From Closterium sp. Naga37s-1 (Eukaryota > Streptophyta > Zygnematophyceae > Desmidiales > Closteriaceae): a DNA stretch of 64,000 bases. The notes under the pieces were generated by a model. The model was not told the DNA's origin, ran no database searches, and was given only the letters and a program-made list of their open reading frames with translations. Of the stretch, positions 1 through 10,938 are shown piece by piece; the stretch's first letter is position 1, and every line of letters begins with the position of its first letter. The DNA lies in NCBI GenBank assembly GCA_947471745.1, contig CANJKZ010000724.1, forward strand, positions 744,001 through 808,000, read 5' to 3'. The position numbers and the translations under genes were made by a program.

Positions 1-240
1 GTGTGGTCATATTCGTCTTGTTTACGTGGCCTCTCAGGCCAACACTGCCGATATCTTCACCAAGGCACTTCAGCCTTGTGACCATCAGCGTTTCTGTACT
101 GTTCTAGGCCTTGTGCCTACTTGGCCTCACTTCATGACTATGCTTGTACTGTGATTTATATACTTATACCTGCATGCTTTCACTTGCTAGGTTTGATCAC
201 TGTACTGCTTGTTCTGCTTTATATAACTCTGCATGTGAAC

Positions 241-254
241 TGGCCTTGTGGCCA
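241..254 (+). other. conserved hairpin in copia-A 3' untranslated region
   Basis: TGGCC-TTGT-GGCCA forms a perfect 5-bp stem with a 4-base loop. It is preserved in the copies at about 30436-30447 and 60350-60363, where the flanking non-coding sequence has changed. The position between the pol stop and the 3' LTR suggests an RNA element of the retrotransposon; its role is inference. Confidence 0.5.
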
Positions 255-351
255 TTTGCTTGTGCTCGGAATGCGTGGTGACGTTGTGATCCACCCTGAG
301 CTTGACCTTGTCTCGTTCACTTGCTTGTCCCCCACTTTGCCTATGGGGGTG

Positions 352-483
352 TGTCAGAACTATGCATATATGCTCTAGGCTGTAGTGGGGCACTCATTAT
401 GGGGTACGGCCCAAATTAGGTTTTGCCTATACAAACCTTGTACTGCTCCCTTTCTAGTCATTCTTTCCTTCACATTTTTGACA
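352..483 (+). repeat. 3' LTR of copia-A fragment A0
   Basis: It begins TGTCAGAAC directly after a G-rich tract (ATGGGGGTG) that would serve as the plus-strand primer, and ends near TTTTTGACA. LTRs of 129-177 bp with the same internal blocks (GGCTGTAGTGGGG, a TACTGCTCC-like block) occur at the other copia-A copies. The right edge is judged from the CA end only. Confidence 0.65.
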
Positions 484-947
484 AGATTTGCTTACTTGCT
501 CGTGATATCGCAGATGTGGTGGTGGCGGTGCACCCAAACGGCTGGATGGACGCCGACGGCGTCATGCGCTGGCTCGACGAGTGCATCAAGCCCTTCACAC
601 GGCCCCGGTTCGGCAGGCGGGCTCGTCATGGCGCACAGGCGGGGCCAGATCACCCACGAGGTGGACGTCGATGATGAGATCATCGCCAATGGATTCTTTG
701 GCAACAACTGCGAGGAGACAGAGTTTGACGACGAGTAGATTGTATGGTAGCTAGAAATGATAAACTTCGAAATGTGTAGCCACTTGGGTTATGGACAAGT
801 AGCATGTGTAGTTAAAAAATGTTACGGTAAATCATTGTAATCGTGTTTAGAATAAAATTAATGAAAGGAATACCAACTTAGATAAATGGATGCGCTTATA
901 ATAAGTGCAGGAATTCTAAGGGGCGCACTTATAATTGAGGTCCCGCC
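484..947 (+). mobile_element. remnant of a pogo-like DNA transposon
   Basis: The transposase remnant is followed by about 150 bases of AT-rich sequence and then, at 890-947, by a block whose reverse complement starts ACCTCAATTATAAGTGCGCC. That is reminiscent of the CAG...CCTC...TATAAGTGC-type ends of pogo/Tigger elements. No left inverted repeat is seen; the copia-A LTR abuts on that side. Boundaries are uncertain. Confidence 0.35.
500..738 (+). pseudogene. pogo/Tigger-like DDE transposase C-terminal remnant
   Basis: One frame reads VVVAVHPNGWMDADGVMRW followed by LDECIKPFTRP, which matches the GWM-[DE]-[DE]-x-M-x-x-W block of DDE_1 (pogo/Tigger/jerky-like) transposases shortly before the last catalytic residues. 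A second frame gives DDEIIANGFF then a C-terminal stretch ending ETEFDDE and a stop at 738. This resembles the ending of that family, which usually reads as RSFKKCGISN...DGTED. The segment between these blocks is far shorter than in full proteins and the frame changes near 600-620, so it is a broken, internally deleted remnant. The family assignment rests on motif recognition only. Confidence 0.5.
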
Positions 948-1019
948 ATAAGCGCATGGCTCCAGATAGAAGCATCGGCGCCTTTAATCGGACGACGCTA
1001 CTATCCGGGGTGATACGGT

Positions 1020-1592
1020 ATCATCGAGTTAGGTTTCTACCCTCTCTTAGCCTGCCCCGTCCCGTCCCGCTGCCTGTATCGTTCCCGTCTCGCACGCTGC
1101 CCTGCCCAGTGCACTGCAGCGCACAGCCGCGCACACGCAACCGCCCGCACGCAGCCGCGCACAACCGCGCACGCGCGGCCGCCACGCCCACAGCCGCACA
1201 GGCGCGGCAGCACGGACGCGCAGTCGCAAGCACAGCCGCACGTACGCCGCCACACATGCACAGCCGCACTCACAGCCTCGCACGCAGCCGCGTGCACAAC
1301 CACGCGCACGAGCAGCTGCCCACACAGACACCCGCGTGCACAGCATCGTGTCCACAGCCGCACACGCGCAGTTGCACGCACAGCAGCAGCCTCCCGCGCA
1401 ACAGCAGCCGCACACGCAACCGCAATCGCGTACACAACTGCGATCGCACGTGCCTCTGCCTGCCGCACACGGAGCGCCAGCGGCACCCACCATCCCACCC
1501 GTGCCTGCTGTCCTTCCCACGTCCACTGCCATAGGCCTTCCCCGTAGCGACTGGTTCTAGCCTTTCGCTCGTAGTCTAATAGAGCACTCGCC
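1020..1592 (+). other. GC-rich leader of copia-A A1
   Basis: About 570 bases of low-complexity sequence (CGCACACGCAGCCGC-like runs) lie between the presumed left end and the gag start. It gives long spurious frames on both strands, none of which I accept as a gene. GC-rich, repeat-prone leaders occupy the same place in the copies at 36517-37013 and 47327-48111. Confidence 0.6.
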
Positions 1593-2561
1593 ATGGCGTC
1601 CTCTCGGGTCCTGCGTTTCGATCCTGAGGGTAGAGAACTATATTTCCCCACCTGGCTCCTACACCCTGAGTTGTGCCTCCAAAGTCAGCGCCAAAATGGT
1701 GACACGCTCTGTGGTGACTTGCCTTCACCTTAGAGCCCTGCTGGCCTGCCTGCTGAGCCTACTGCCACAGAACGGGAGCGCTTCGCTCAGGCCCAAGCAT
1801 CTCTGTAGGTGTGGCAGTCTCGTGCAGCTGCAGCTCGTATTAGTCTCAGCAGCCTTCTACCCGAGACTGAGGGAGCCCACTTCAGCCATGTTTGGTATGC
1901 CAAGGATTGTTTTGATGTGATTCAGTCCCGTTACTCCACTCCCTCCTCCGCCTCTCTTGGTCGCCTCACTTGGAGCACTTAACTGTTGTGTTGACCTTGT
2001 CACCCACATGCGCTCGCTTGACACTAGCTACCATGCTGCTTGTACCGAGGCTGAGCTTGCAGCCGCCCCCCCCGCGCATGCACTTCACACTTCACTTCAG
2101 AGTCACTAGCCTCCCTGACCTCCTTGCACCTGCACGTGACACGCTTCTTTGGAAGCACCGTAGTGCGCTCACTATTGATATCCTTGAGACATCTCTCAAG
2201 GATATCGAGAGCAACATCCGCTCCGTTGCCTCCGCTGCTGCCGTCGTAGGTCCCCCGCTATTTCAAGGGTGTACTATCCCACAGCTCCCCACCTTCACTG
2301 CTTCTCTTGCGTCTACTGCGTCTCCTGCTTCTCACAAGACTGCAGCTGTTTCCGCCGCTAGTGGGCGGACTAGAGGCAGGGGAGGTAAGAAAGGGGGGAA
2401 GGGTGGTAGCGACGGTGGTGGTGGAGTGGGTGGCGGAGGTAGTGGCGGTACTAGTGCCTCTAGTGGAGGCAGCACTGGAGGTGGCACTGGGCTTGCGGGC
2501 CCAATGGGAGGGGGTGCTAGACCAACTGGTTGGTACACAGCACAGCAGTGGCAGCAATCCG

Positions 2562-2604
2562 AATTGCGACAAGACTCTGCAAGGAGTCTGCAATGCAGTC
2601 GTCA
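2562..2604 (-). repeat. split direct repeat B2 with a palindromic core
   Basis: It matches B1 (2869-2910) with few changes over about 42 bases. The centre is an inverted repeat, AGACTC(T/C)GCAAGGAGTCT. B2 forms the left border of the element in copia-A gag. Confidence 0.75.
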
Positions 2605-2721
2605 TATTATCATCATCAATTTACATGGCACGGTATATATATAAAAAACATGAACAAACAAAGCTAACTAACTAAACAAGCTAGCTAGACGTCTACGTGT
2701 GTAAGGGGTGGGATGGGCGGG

Positions 2722-2868
2722 AACTCAAAATGAGATGATTGAAATGAGACTAAGTGGCAGGTCTGTGGACCTGCAGATGGATAAGAGGGGAATGCCTCTT
2801 TATTGCATGACCCCTTTCCAATTCTTATCACAATCATTAAATGTAGAATTGTATTTCTAAATTATTCA
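2722..2868 (-). repeat. split direct repeat A2 of the DIRS-order element
   Basis: This is the partner of A1 (7618-7744), directly adjacent to B1 (2869-2910). The AACTCAAAATGAG and TTCTAAATTATTCA ends are shared. A 117-bp spacer (2605-2721) with no match elsewhere in the window separates it from B2. Confidence 0.8.
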
Positions 2869-2910
2869 AATTGTGCAAGACTCCGCAAGGAGTCTGGAAT
2901 GCAGTCGTCA
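2869..2910 (-). repeat. split direct repeat B1 with a palindromic core
   Basis: Its core AGACTCC-GCAA-GGAGTCT is a perfect 7-bp inverted repeat around four bases, the size of a tyrosine-recombinase core site. It touches repeat A2 on one side and the end of the recombinase region on the other. Confidence 0.75.
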
Positions 2911-3909
2911 AAGGACAAACGGAACATCATGGCAACGGGCGGTGGCGGACTCGGTTGACCGTGGCCTCATAACGGGTGGTAGAGCTCTGACGAGCCGGGT
3001 CTTGCATGATCCGAGATGCGCGAATAAACTCTGATTCGAGTTGAGTGACGTACATCTCCTTCGCACCATCGCTGTGCAACCAGCGAGTATAGCCGCCGTC
3101 TTACGAAACGAGTGTGTCCCAAGGGTGGTAGGATCAAAGCCGACGCGAGAAAAGACCCCGCGACACCAGTGCCGCACAGTTTTGTAGGACGGGGCACGGT
3201 CTGACGGCGACGCGCTCGAACCTGGTCGAAAGACGCGAATGAGTGGGCCAACGGACGCGCGAGAGAATACCGCCAATAAGAGAAATTCCTTAACTCGAGC
3301 AACTGGGCAGTGGCGAGCGTCCGACGCTGCCACACAAACCCATGCACCAGCACCCCGTTGATCGGTCTTGGAGCGGGGGATGAATAGCCACATGCAATCA
3401 TAGTCAAACTCAATTTGGTGCCATTGAAGGGCAACGAGGTCAGAGAAGCGTAGAAAAGCAGAGAACACCAGGAGTGGAATGAGCCCTTTTTGGAATGTAG
3501 CAGGATCTTGAGAAAAGAAGTAGACATCACACATGTCGTATATCTTAGCCGAGGCCAAAAGATCTTTTGCCCGGTGAGGGTGAGCGCATGTGCGTTGGGC
3601 GTAATCCTTAACCGGTGAAGAGAGCGGTCCCTTGATGGAGATGGGGCACCGAGGAGCCAGTGAGCACAGGAGATGGCAGAACAAAATGGACCGAACAGCA
3701 GACAATGTCGCTCCCGACTGAATTGAGTGCAAGAGGAAGAGGGGCATTGTGAGATAGCTGGCAGGAAGCAACTGGAGCGAGTGTTTGGAGCAGAAGGTGC
3801 AGTATTGCCGCCAGTATGGCTCGTATGTGCGAATGGTGGATTGGGCACGAAGATCCACAGTGAGCGTGAGCAGGTCCAAAACAAGCCTACAAATTTCTGA
3901 ACCTGCCAC
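2908..3909 (-). pseudogene. tyrosine recombinase (YR) region of the DIRS-order element
   Basis: The 330-residue region carries the signature GTHSFRKTAA near residue 266, the H-x-x-R box II of tyrosine recombinases in the form typical of DIRS-order elements, and an upstream FLRFSDLVALQW stretch that fits the box I arginine region. This enzyme would join the extrachromosomal circle to the genome, replacing the DDE integrase of LTR retrotransposons. It is the last coding part, directly before repeat B1. The start is taken at a methionine; the family assignment is firm, activity is not claimed. Confidence 0.8.
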
Positions 3910-4408
3910 ACATGAACGATCTATTGAAGAGAAAAATCCATGCGAAGAACAATGAGGCGCGAGTTAGGTAGCCCAGTTTCACCAAGCGCACTAACAGCAC
4001 TACCGAGTGCAAGACAAGAAGCACCTAGCGGGAGAGCAACATGATCTAATATGAAGGAGGCGCATGAAGTACCATCAGGGTATATAATGGGCCACTAGAA
4101 GGCGCTAGGCCAGTGAGGGACGAGTAGCGTTAACTTGGCGAGCGAACGTCGAGCGTGTGCAATGACCAAAGAGATCAATAGAGGTGTGGCAACGCGTACG
4201 CATTCTCCATATGCCAACTTATAGAGAAAGCATCTTGCGCCACTGCCTTGGGGTGGAAGGCGAGTGTACAAAAGCGGGGCAATTGATGGTTGGTGGATGT
4301 TGCAAAGATGTTCATGGTATGGGGTCCCCACCGTCGACCGATAAAGCGAAACCAAGGAGAACGAAGCGAATAGTCATTGTAGTGGATGACCTTGGACAGG
4401 TCATCAGC

Positions 4409-5900
4409 CTATGTGTTGAGTTCGCGCGGAATCCATTGAACCGTGAGGCGGATGCGATAGCTGACGCAGAGCTGAATAATAGCGCGACAGACAAGGGTAA
4501 TTTCGATACGTCGAGAACCTCCTTTTCGCATAATACAGTAGGCAGCTTGACTATCGCTGCGCAATAAGACGTGTTGGTCCTGTATGCGCGGGGCGAAGGA
4601 GGTGAGTGCCGAGAGGATCCCTGTTATTTCACAGAGAGTGCTAGAGGTAGCGGACACAGCGTGGGGCATCGGAGCGGAGAGCGGCTGCATGTTAGTTTTG
4701 AGATCATAAAGCACAGCTCCCCAAGAATTGTCGCTCGCGTTAGCATAGAGAACTGCTTCGTATGTGTGGGGGTTATGAAAGCGAGAGCCGTTAAACTCAT
4801 GCCATCCAGAACCAAAGCTCGTCTACTGAGCTACCTGAGAGGAGAATCGGATGACCCCAAGATGGGCATTCAGCTATTTGAATGAGCAGATTGGGGGAAA
4901 ACGCGCGAGCCACGGTGCCGAGCGCGAGCGCCATGGATGCCAACATTCCTGTGATGCGAGCAAGGCAACGAACTGGAATAGGTTGCCCGCTACTGCCCTC
5001 CGAGCATGTTAAATGCATCTCCTCAAGAAGGCGTGCGCGTCGCACTGAGCCGACAGAGAAAGACATGTCCGTGGTGTCTAGGAGTAGGCCAAGAAACTCG
5101 AGGCGCTGCACAGGCTCGAGCTGTGATTTTTTCGTATTCGGCAGAAATTTGGCAGATCGGAGGTCTTCAAGAATGATGACTAAAATGTCATCCACATAAG
5201 GAATGAGTCGAATGCCCTGGCTCCGCCACCGCTTGGCAAGCTGTTTGATAAGTTGCGTGAATACGAATGGCGCGGTCGCAAGTCCGAAGGGGAGTGAGAG
5301 AAACTGGTATTCCACACCTTGGAAAGAGAATCCAAGAAAGCGCCAGTAGCTAGGGTGAATATCAACATGATGGTATCCAGATTTGAGATCAATTGTGAAT
5401 AACCAATCTCCTTGTTGAATGAGGTCGGAGATGCGAAATTTCGATGTGCGTATAAAATTGTTCACGTTCATCAAGTCGAGGATGAGCCGCTTCTTGGTCG
5501 GTTGTACGAATACGTCTAGCGGGCCAGTACATGTATTTATTGTTCGAGACGAAATAGCCCGAGCCGCTCCAGTGGCTACAAGCTCGGAAATTGCCTCTGC
5601 AGTGAAGTCGATATGATGTGCGACACCGGGGTGATTGGGTGCACCGCAAGGTGTGGGCTCCGTGGTTACCCATGGTAACTGATAACCGCGCGAGGTGACC
5701 AAAAGTATGAAACGACTGTCGCACCATGTGGACCACCACGTTACGCATTCGCGAAAGCGACCGTGCATTGGATCGTGGGTCGGTCGTGGAAGCACGTGGC
5801 GGGTTGGTGTGCTTGGAGGGTGGGGCCAGCAATCAAATGCATAAAAGATATTTGTGTATCGAGGGCCAAGGGAGAGAAGAGTACCAAATAGCAAGTCCAT
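4409..5900 (-). pseudogene. reverse transcriptase and RNase H region of the DIRS-order element
   Basis: The RT shows DLKSGYHHVDIHP, LPFGLATAPFVFTQL and IPYVDDILV, in the style of DIRS-order and gypsy RTs; the short spacing and the PFGLATAPF form favour DIRS. The RNase H part carries RSDSQAAYC and VQWIPRELN. It lies between the gag-like region and the recombinase. The region is a fossil and shows breaks. Confidence 0.75.
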
Positions 5901-6043
5901 GCATCATAATGGTAATAACCATCTTATAAGCATTGTCATTGAAATGTTTTCCATGTCCACATTACAAGACTTCGCTTTAAAAGGTGCAAGGCGACCAATC
6001 AAAATATGCGCGCAAGTTGATTCGCCCCTTACTCTCGCTGGGA

Positions 6044-7540
6044 GCATTGAGCAAAACTGTGGCCAAACTCACGGCAAATGAAACAACGTCCGCCCCGGTC
6101 GCGACGCCACTTGTTCCAAGAACGATCGCCATTACCTCTACCTGGCTAAACCGCTGAGGGTAGGGGGGGGGGTATGATTTGGGCGACTCTTTTTCATTGC
6201 CACCACAATTGGAGCAGCGGATTTCACCGTCACGTCCTCGGAAACCTACACGTTGGCCACGTCAAAACCGCGTTGGTCGTCAGTAAATATAAAACATAAT
6301 CTTTTCCTCGGCCTCTTGTTCAATCTCTTTTTTATAGAGAGCCGCTTGTTCGCTTCCCTCGGGGTGCAAGTCAATAAACGCATGACGAGCGATGACTTGA
6401 CTCCTTTCAAAGCCAAACATTTGAGTGCGAACACTGTTGCTCTTAACTAGCGCCGATCGCGGTTGGGGACGTGCTGGAGGAATTGGGATGAGCGTGGAGG
6501 AGGAGTGCGGGGGATGAGCGTGCGGGAGGGGGCGAGTGCCGTTACCTTCGTTCAATTCCTAAAAGATGCCGCGCTCACCATCCTCCTCTTCCGCGGCTGC
6601 GTCGGGAGCCTCGACAAAGCCTGCTGCTGGGCGAGGGTGCTCTGGAGGGGCCGACTTGTCGTTGCCGCGCTGGAGCATCGCCAAGAGCTCAGAAATGTTG
6701 CGCAGTGCGTCGACGTTGTGTGGCGGATTGTTGGCGTGTAGATAATTGATATCGTCACTCCTCGAGAATGTAGCCCAGTTGTTCGCCGGCGCTGGCGAAA
6801 CAGGGAGCTCCGTAACGCGTCTTGCAGGAGCTCCAGATAGTTGCGCCAGAATCTGGAGCAGATTAGCTTGGGTGGTAGCGTTGAGATTTTGCAGCATCTC
6901 AGCGACATCCTGACGAGCAGCAACGCGCGCCGTTTCGATTTTGTCGAGATTCTGCTGCGACGCATGTCTCACGTTCTCGCAAGGAGAAAGATTCACCACG
7001 CGTGTCGGTGCAGCAGGCGCGCGTGGTTGGTGCTCCTCGGTCGCGTGCCTTTCTCGGATTGGCGCACGTCCCCGAGGGGCCGCAGGTGTCATTTGCGCAT
7101 GCCTCCCTTGCTGGCCTGACGCACGGCCCTGAGGGGCTGTTACAGTGGCTGCCGCGACCACAGGGGGGTCGTCCTGATTGCAAAATCCAGGCGACCTCCC
7201 ATCATTACGGCCGGCGCGAGGTGCAGGGGCCACGTCATTGCGCCCCTCCTCCGTCAGCCGCGCCGGCAGGATCGTGCGGACGATTGTTACGGGCGCCAGC
7301 CGAAATGGGCCCGCGATCTTCATCGTTTTGGCGATTGGTGCCACGAATTGCTGCACCAATTAAATCGAGAGCCGTAACTCCTCCATGAGAATTATTTGAG
7401 GGAGAGCGCGACCGATCCTTCCCCAAAGTCAAAGTTCGGTCGTCCTCACGCAGTGGCGACCCACGCCTAGACGAACTATGAGTGTTGATACGAGTCGGGG
7501 GAGGACGACCGCTAACTGCGGAAACAAATCCGCTAGCCAT
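6044..7540 (-). pseudogene. gag-like region with a CCHC zinc knuckle (DIRS-order element)
   Basis: The - strand reads from MASGFVSAVSGRPPP near 7540 into an Arg/Ser/Ala-rich stretch, and ends in CFICREFGHSFAQC (6044-6085), a perfect C-X2-C-X4-H-X4-C knuckle as in retroelement nucleocapsids. Its place directly after repeat A1 is that of gag in PAT-like elements. The region between is weakly conserved and not recognised further; it is a fossil. Confidence 0.55.
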
Positions 7541-7617
7541 GTTAAGTCTAGCAGCTAAAAAGTCGTTGAGTAGGGTTGAGGGTTGTTGAGATCTCAGCAT
7601 AAGAGAGAATATGTGCC

Positions 7618-7744
7618 AACTCAAAATGAGATGATTGAAATGAGACTAGGTCTGTGGACCTGCCGATGGATAGGAGGGGAATGCCTCCTTGTTGCACAAT
7701 CACAATTCTTGTCACAATCATGAAATTTATTTCTAAATTATTCA
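7618..7744 (-). repeat. split direct repeat A1 of the DIRS-order element
   Basis: It shares about 125 bases with 2722-2868 in the same orientation, from AACTCAAAATGAGATG to TCTAAATTATTCA, with several small indels. Its outer edge marks the right border of the element against copia-A sequence. Confidence 0.8.
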
Positions 7745-10700
7745 TGCAGGAGAAACCACAGCAGGGACAGCAGCAGCAGCCACAGCAAGGACAGCATCAG
7801 TAGCAAGGATAGCCGCTGCAGCAGATACAACGGTAGGTGCAGCAGCAGTTCCAGCAGTGGGGACCTGATGGACCAGGGAGCGCTAGACGCGGTGGTGGCC
7901 CACCCAGCCGGACGTCGCGTAGTGTCGCCCCTACTCCCTGCCTGTACCTTGATTAGACAGGGACACGTCAGGGTGGCCCCTGTGGCCGTCTTCACCCTCC
8001 GATCAGTGCTTTGCGCAGCTCACGGACCGCATCTGCGCCCACTCCGGCTTTGGTCCCGCTCCGGACGCAACCCTGTTGGCTCGCTCCCTTGGTCTGGCGT
8101 TGTTTGACATGTGTGTGGTAGAGTTGCTTGATGTATTGCGATCTGCTTCTGTGATGTATGCCGATGTTGGCTATAGTGCTGCTGGATTTGTTTGCCCGCT
8201 TCTTCGTAGCTTAAGATCCATGCGTGATGCAAGTGTAGGTGCTTGTGCTTCTAGTCTAGATGCTTGAGTATTTTCTAGCCCAGGTGTACCTACGGATGAC
8301 GCGTTGCTCTCCTTCACGGTGGACTCTGGCGCATCTCAATGCTTCTTTCGCGACCACACGACTTTCACACCGCTTCCTGCTCCGGTTCCGGTTGCACTGG
8401 CGGATCCTACTTCAAGACCACGCTGTTGGCACATCGTTTCCTCCGCACGAGCGCGTTGCGACCTGCACCGACGGTACCAGTGGGGCACCTCTGGACACGT
8501 TTCTCCGCAAGCCCCGCTCAGGTCTCTTCACACTGCATACCACGTTGCCCCAAGTAGCCGCGTCTGGCCAGGTTGTTGCGTCGTGCTCTTGTCGGGCGCT
8601 AACCCACCCAACCGTCCTGTGGCACCACTGTCTTGGTCACCCGTCCCTCCCACGCCTTCGTCTCATGTCTAGCCGTCGTCTTGTCTTAGGTCTTCCGCCC
8701 TTGTTTCAATCGCTCCCTCTGCCACTAGCACTGCTGTGTGCTCCTTGCGTCGAGGGTCGGCTGTGCGCCACTCCTCACTCCTCCTCCCTTCGCCCGGCCA
8801 CCGTGCCCTTCCAGACTCTCCACTTTGTCGTCTGGGGCCCCGCCCCCCCGCCCGGGGCCCAGGAGGGAGAGCTTATTTTCGGTGGTCGTTGACGACGTCT
8901 CTCGCTACACTACGGTATTTTCCATGAGGAAGAAGTCTGACGTGACTTCTACCCTAGTCCCGTGGTTGCTGGCCACTAGTGCCACGCGTGTTAGTCGTGT
9001 CCTTTGTCTCCACTCCGACCGTAGGGGCGAGTTTCGCTCCGGCGTGCTTGCCGGGTTCTGTCGCGAGCAGGGAATCACTCAAACCTGGACGCTTCCGGAG
9101 TCCCCACAGCAAAATGGGATTGCTGAGTGCCGCATAGGCTTGGTCATGAAGATCGCCCGCATCTCCATGATCCATGCCCGTGCGCCCCATTTTCTGTGGC
9201 CCTTTGCGGTTCGCTACGCCGCCAACCAACTGAACCTCTGGCCGCGTGTCTCTCGCCCGAAGGTTTAATCAATCTGTCTCTAGAGTGGGACCCCTGGTGT
9301 CGCGTCTGACTTTCGTGTTTGGGGATGCCTTGCGTGTGTTCGCGAAACCTGCGGACAAGCTCTCGGCTCGCACCCTCCCCTGTGTCTTCCCGGTGGACTC
9401 CCCTAACTTCACGTTTTACCACCCGCCCGTCCATCGTTTCCTCGACACCCTTGACGACTCCTTTGACAGTCTGTATCCTACTTTGCCCGTCACCCGCACC
9501 GAGGTCTCCCAGTTCCCTTCCCTCCCTTCTTTCTACCTCCCCCTCCTCCTCCTTGTCCTGCTTCTCCGATACCCCTCTTTTCCCCCCTCACCCAGGTCCT
9601 ACCCCTCTCCCCTCGGTTGCACGTCAGGTGTTGTTTCCTTCCCCACAGTCATCCTCACAGTCACCGCAGTAGCCTTCGGCACTACCTCGACCGGTTGCAG
9701 TGGACTCTGGGGGTGTTGGTGCTGGAGGCACGGGCGGTGGAGGTGCATGTTCTGAGGATGTTGGAGATGGGGGTGCTGGCACTGGAGGTGCTAGTTCTGG
9801 GGTGCTGGAGCTGGGGGTCTTGGCACTAGAGGTGCTGATTTTGGGGGTGCTGGATCTGGGGACACTAGCACTGGAGGTGGTAGTTCTGGGGGTGCTGGAG
9901 CTGGAGGTGCTGGCACTGGAGGTGCTAGTTCTGGGGGTGCTGGAGCTGGAGTTGCTAGCACTGGAGGTGCTAGTTCTGGGGGTTTTGGATCTAGGGACAC
10001 TGCCTCTGCGGCGCCTGCTCAGCCTCCATACCGCTACCCGATGCGTCACCATGCTCTTTAACAGCTGGAGCGCCAGGAGCAAGAGCGGTTGGCGCAGGAG
10101 TGGCTTGAGCTGCAGAAGCAGCAGTAGCAGCAGACGCCACCCGTCACTTTTGCAGCAGTTGTTCCCACCTGTGAGTGGCCTTCCGGCCCTTAGTCTCCGT
10201 TCCTCTCCTCTGGACAGCTCACCGCCTCCTACTGCACACGGTCTTCCTCCTCCAGACTCGTCTATGGCCGTGTTCTCTCCTCCTCGGTCACAGCCGCCTC
10301 ATCCTGTTGTCCCGCACACTTGGACTACTCGTTGTCCCCCAGGTTCTCGTGCCTCATCTCCTCTTGGCAACCTCCGATCTGTTTTGTTTCGTTCTAGTAT
10401 TTCTCGTTCTCCGCCTTAGCTTGTTCTGCTGTCACTTCCTGCGTCGTCTCTTACAGCCTCCTCTCACCCTATCACTACCTACTACCATACTGCATATCCT
10501 GTTGTCTCACGTGTTCTCACCTCTCTTGTTACGGACACTACCGACCCTCCGATGTTTGTCTCCTCTCTTAAGCTGCTGTTACTGACTTTGCCGCCACACG
10601 CCGCCTTGACTACGCCACCCATGTGGTGGCTGCCCGTCCTCGGTCTGCTGGGGTGAGTATGCCCTTGACTGTGACGTTCTAGAGGACAGGCACTTTGAGC

Positions 10701-10938
10701 TGGAGTTCTTGGCAGCCGCTTCTCCTCATCTGCGTGCCATGCTGCTAGCCCCTGAGGGAGACCCAGATGCCCTTGACATACCGACTCCTCACACGTTATG
10801 TGAGGGAGTGTCAAGGCATTGGGCCTCTTAGTGGATAGCGGCCATGGACTCAAAGATGGCGTCTTGGGATGCACATGCACTTACCTCGACGCAATTCCCC
10901 TTCCACGGGCGAACGTAGACGATGACATGTGGATCTTC

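Larger units (their letters stand above)
1..483 (+). mobile_element. copia-A fragment A0: pol 3' end, 3' untranslated region and 3' LTR
   Basis: The first ~140 bases read as the last residues of a Ty1/copia RNase H domain (NTADIFTKALQPCDHQRF), the typical C-terminus of a copia polyprotein. They are followed by about 210 bases of non-coding sequence and a short LTR (352-483). The same end is seen in the copies at 19036, 30170 and 60110, which defines the family called copia-A here. The rest of the element lies to the left of the window. It is a fossil 3' end of moderate age. Confidence 0.85.
2562..7744 (-). mobile_element. tyrosine-recombinase retrotransposon (PAT/Ngaro-like, DIRS order)
   Basis: Read on the - strand, the order is: repeat A1 (7618-7744), gag-like region with a CCHC knuckle, reverse transcriptase with RNase H, tyrosine recombinase, then repeats B1 (2869-2910), A2 (2722-2868) and B2 (2562-2604). 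An A1-genes-B1-A2-B2 arrangement of split direct repeats is the hallmark of PAT and Ngaro groups in the DIRS order, which integrate by a tyrosine recombinase and make no target duplication. None is seen here. It sits inside the gag of copia-A A1. It is a fossil with several breaks; A1 and A2 are clearly related but differ by several indels, so it is not recent. Confidence 0.8.

Noticed and set aside
1005-1030. Primer site and 5' LTR end of copia-A A1
   Set aside because: CGGTATCATCGAG is only roughly like the initiator-Met type, and no LTR sequence of the family precedes it.
1021-1651. Long frames on both strands in the CGCACACGCAGCCGC-rich stretch
   Set aside because: Low-complexity GC-rich leader of copia-A A1; the frames are open by composition only and overlap one another.
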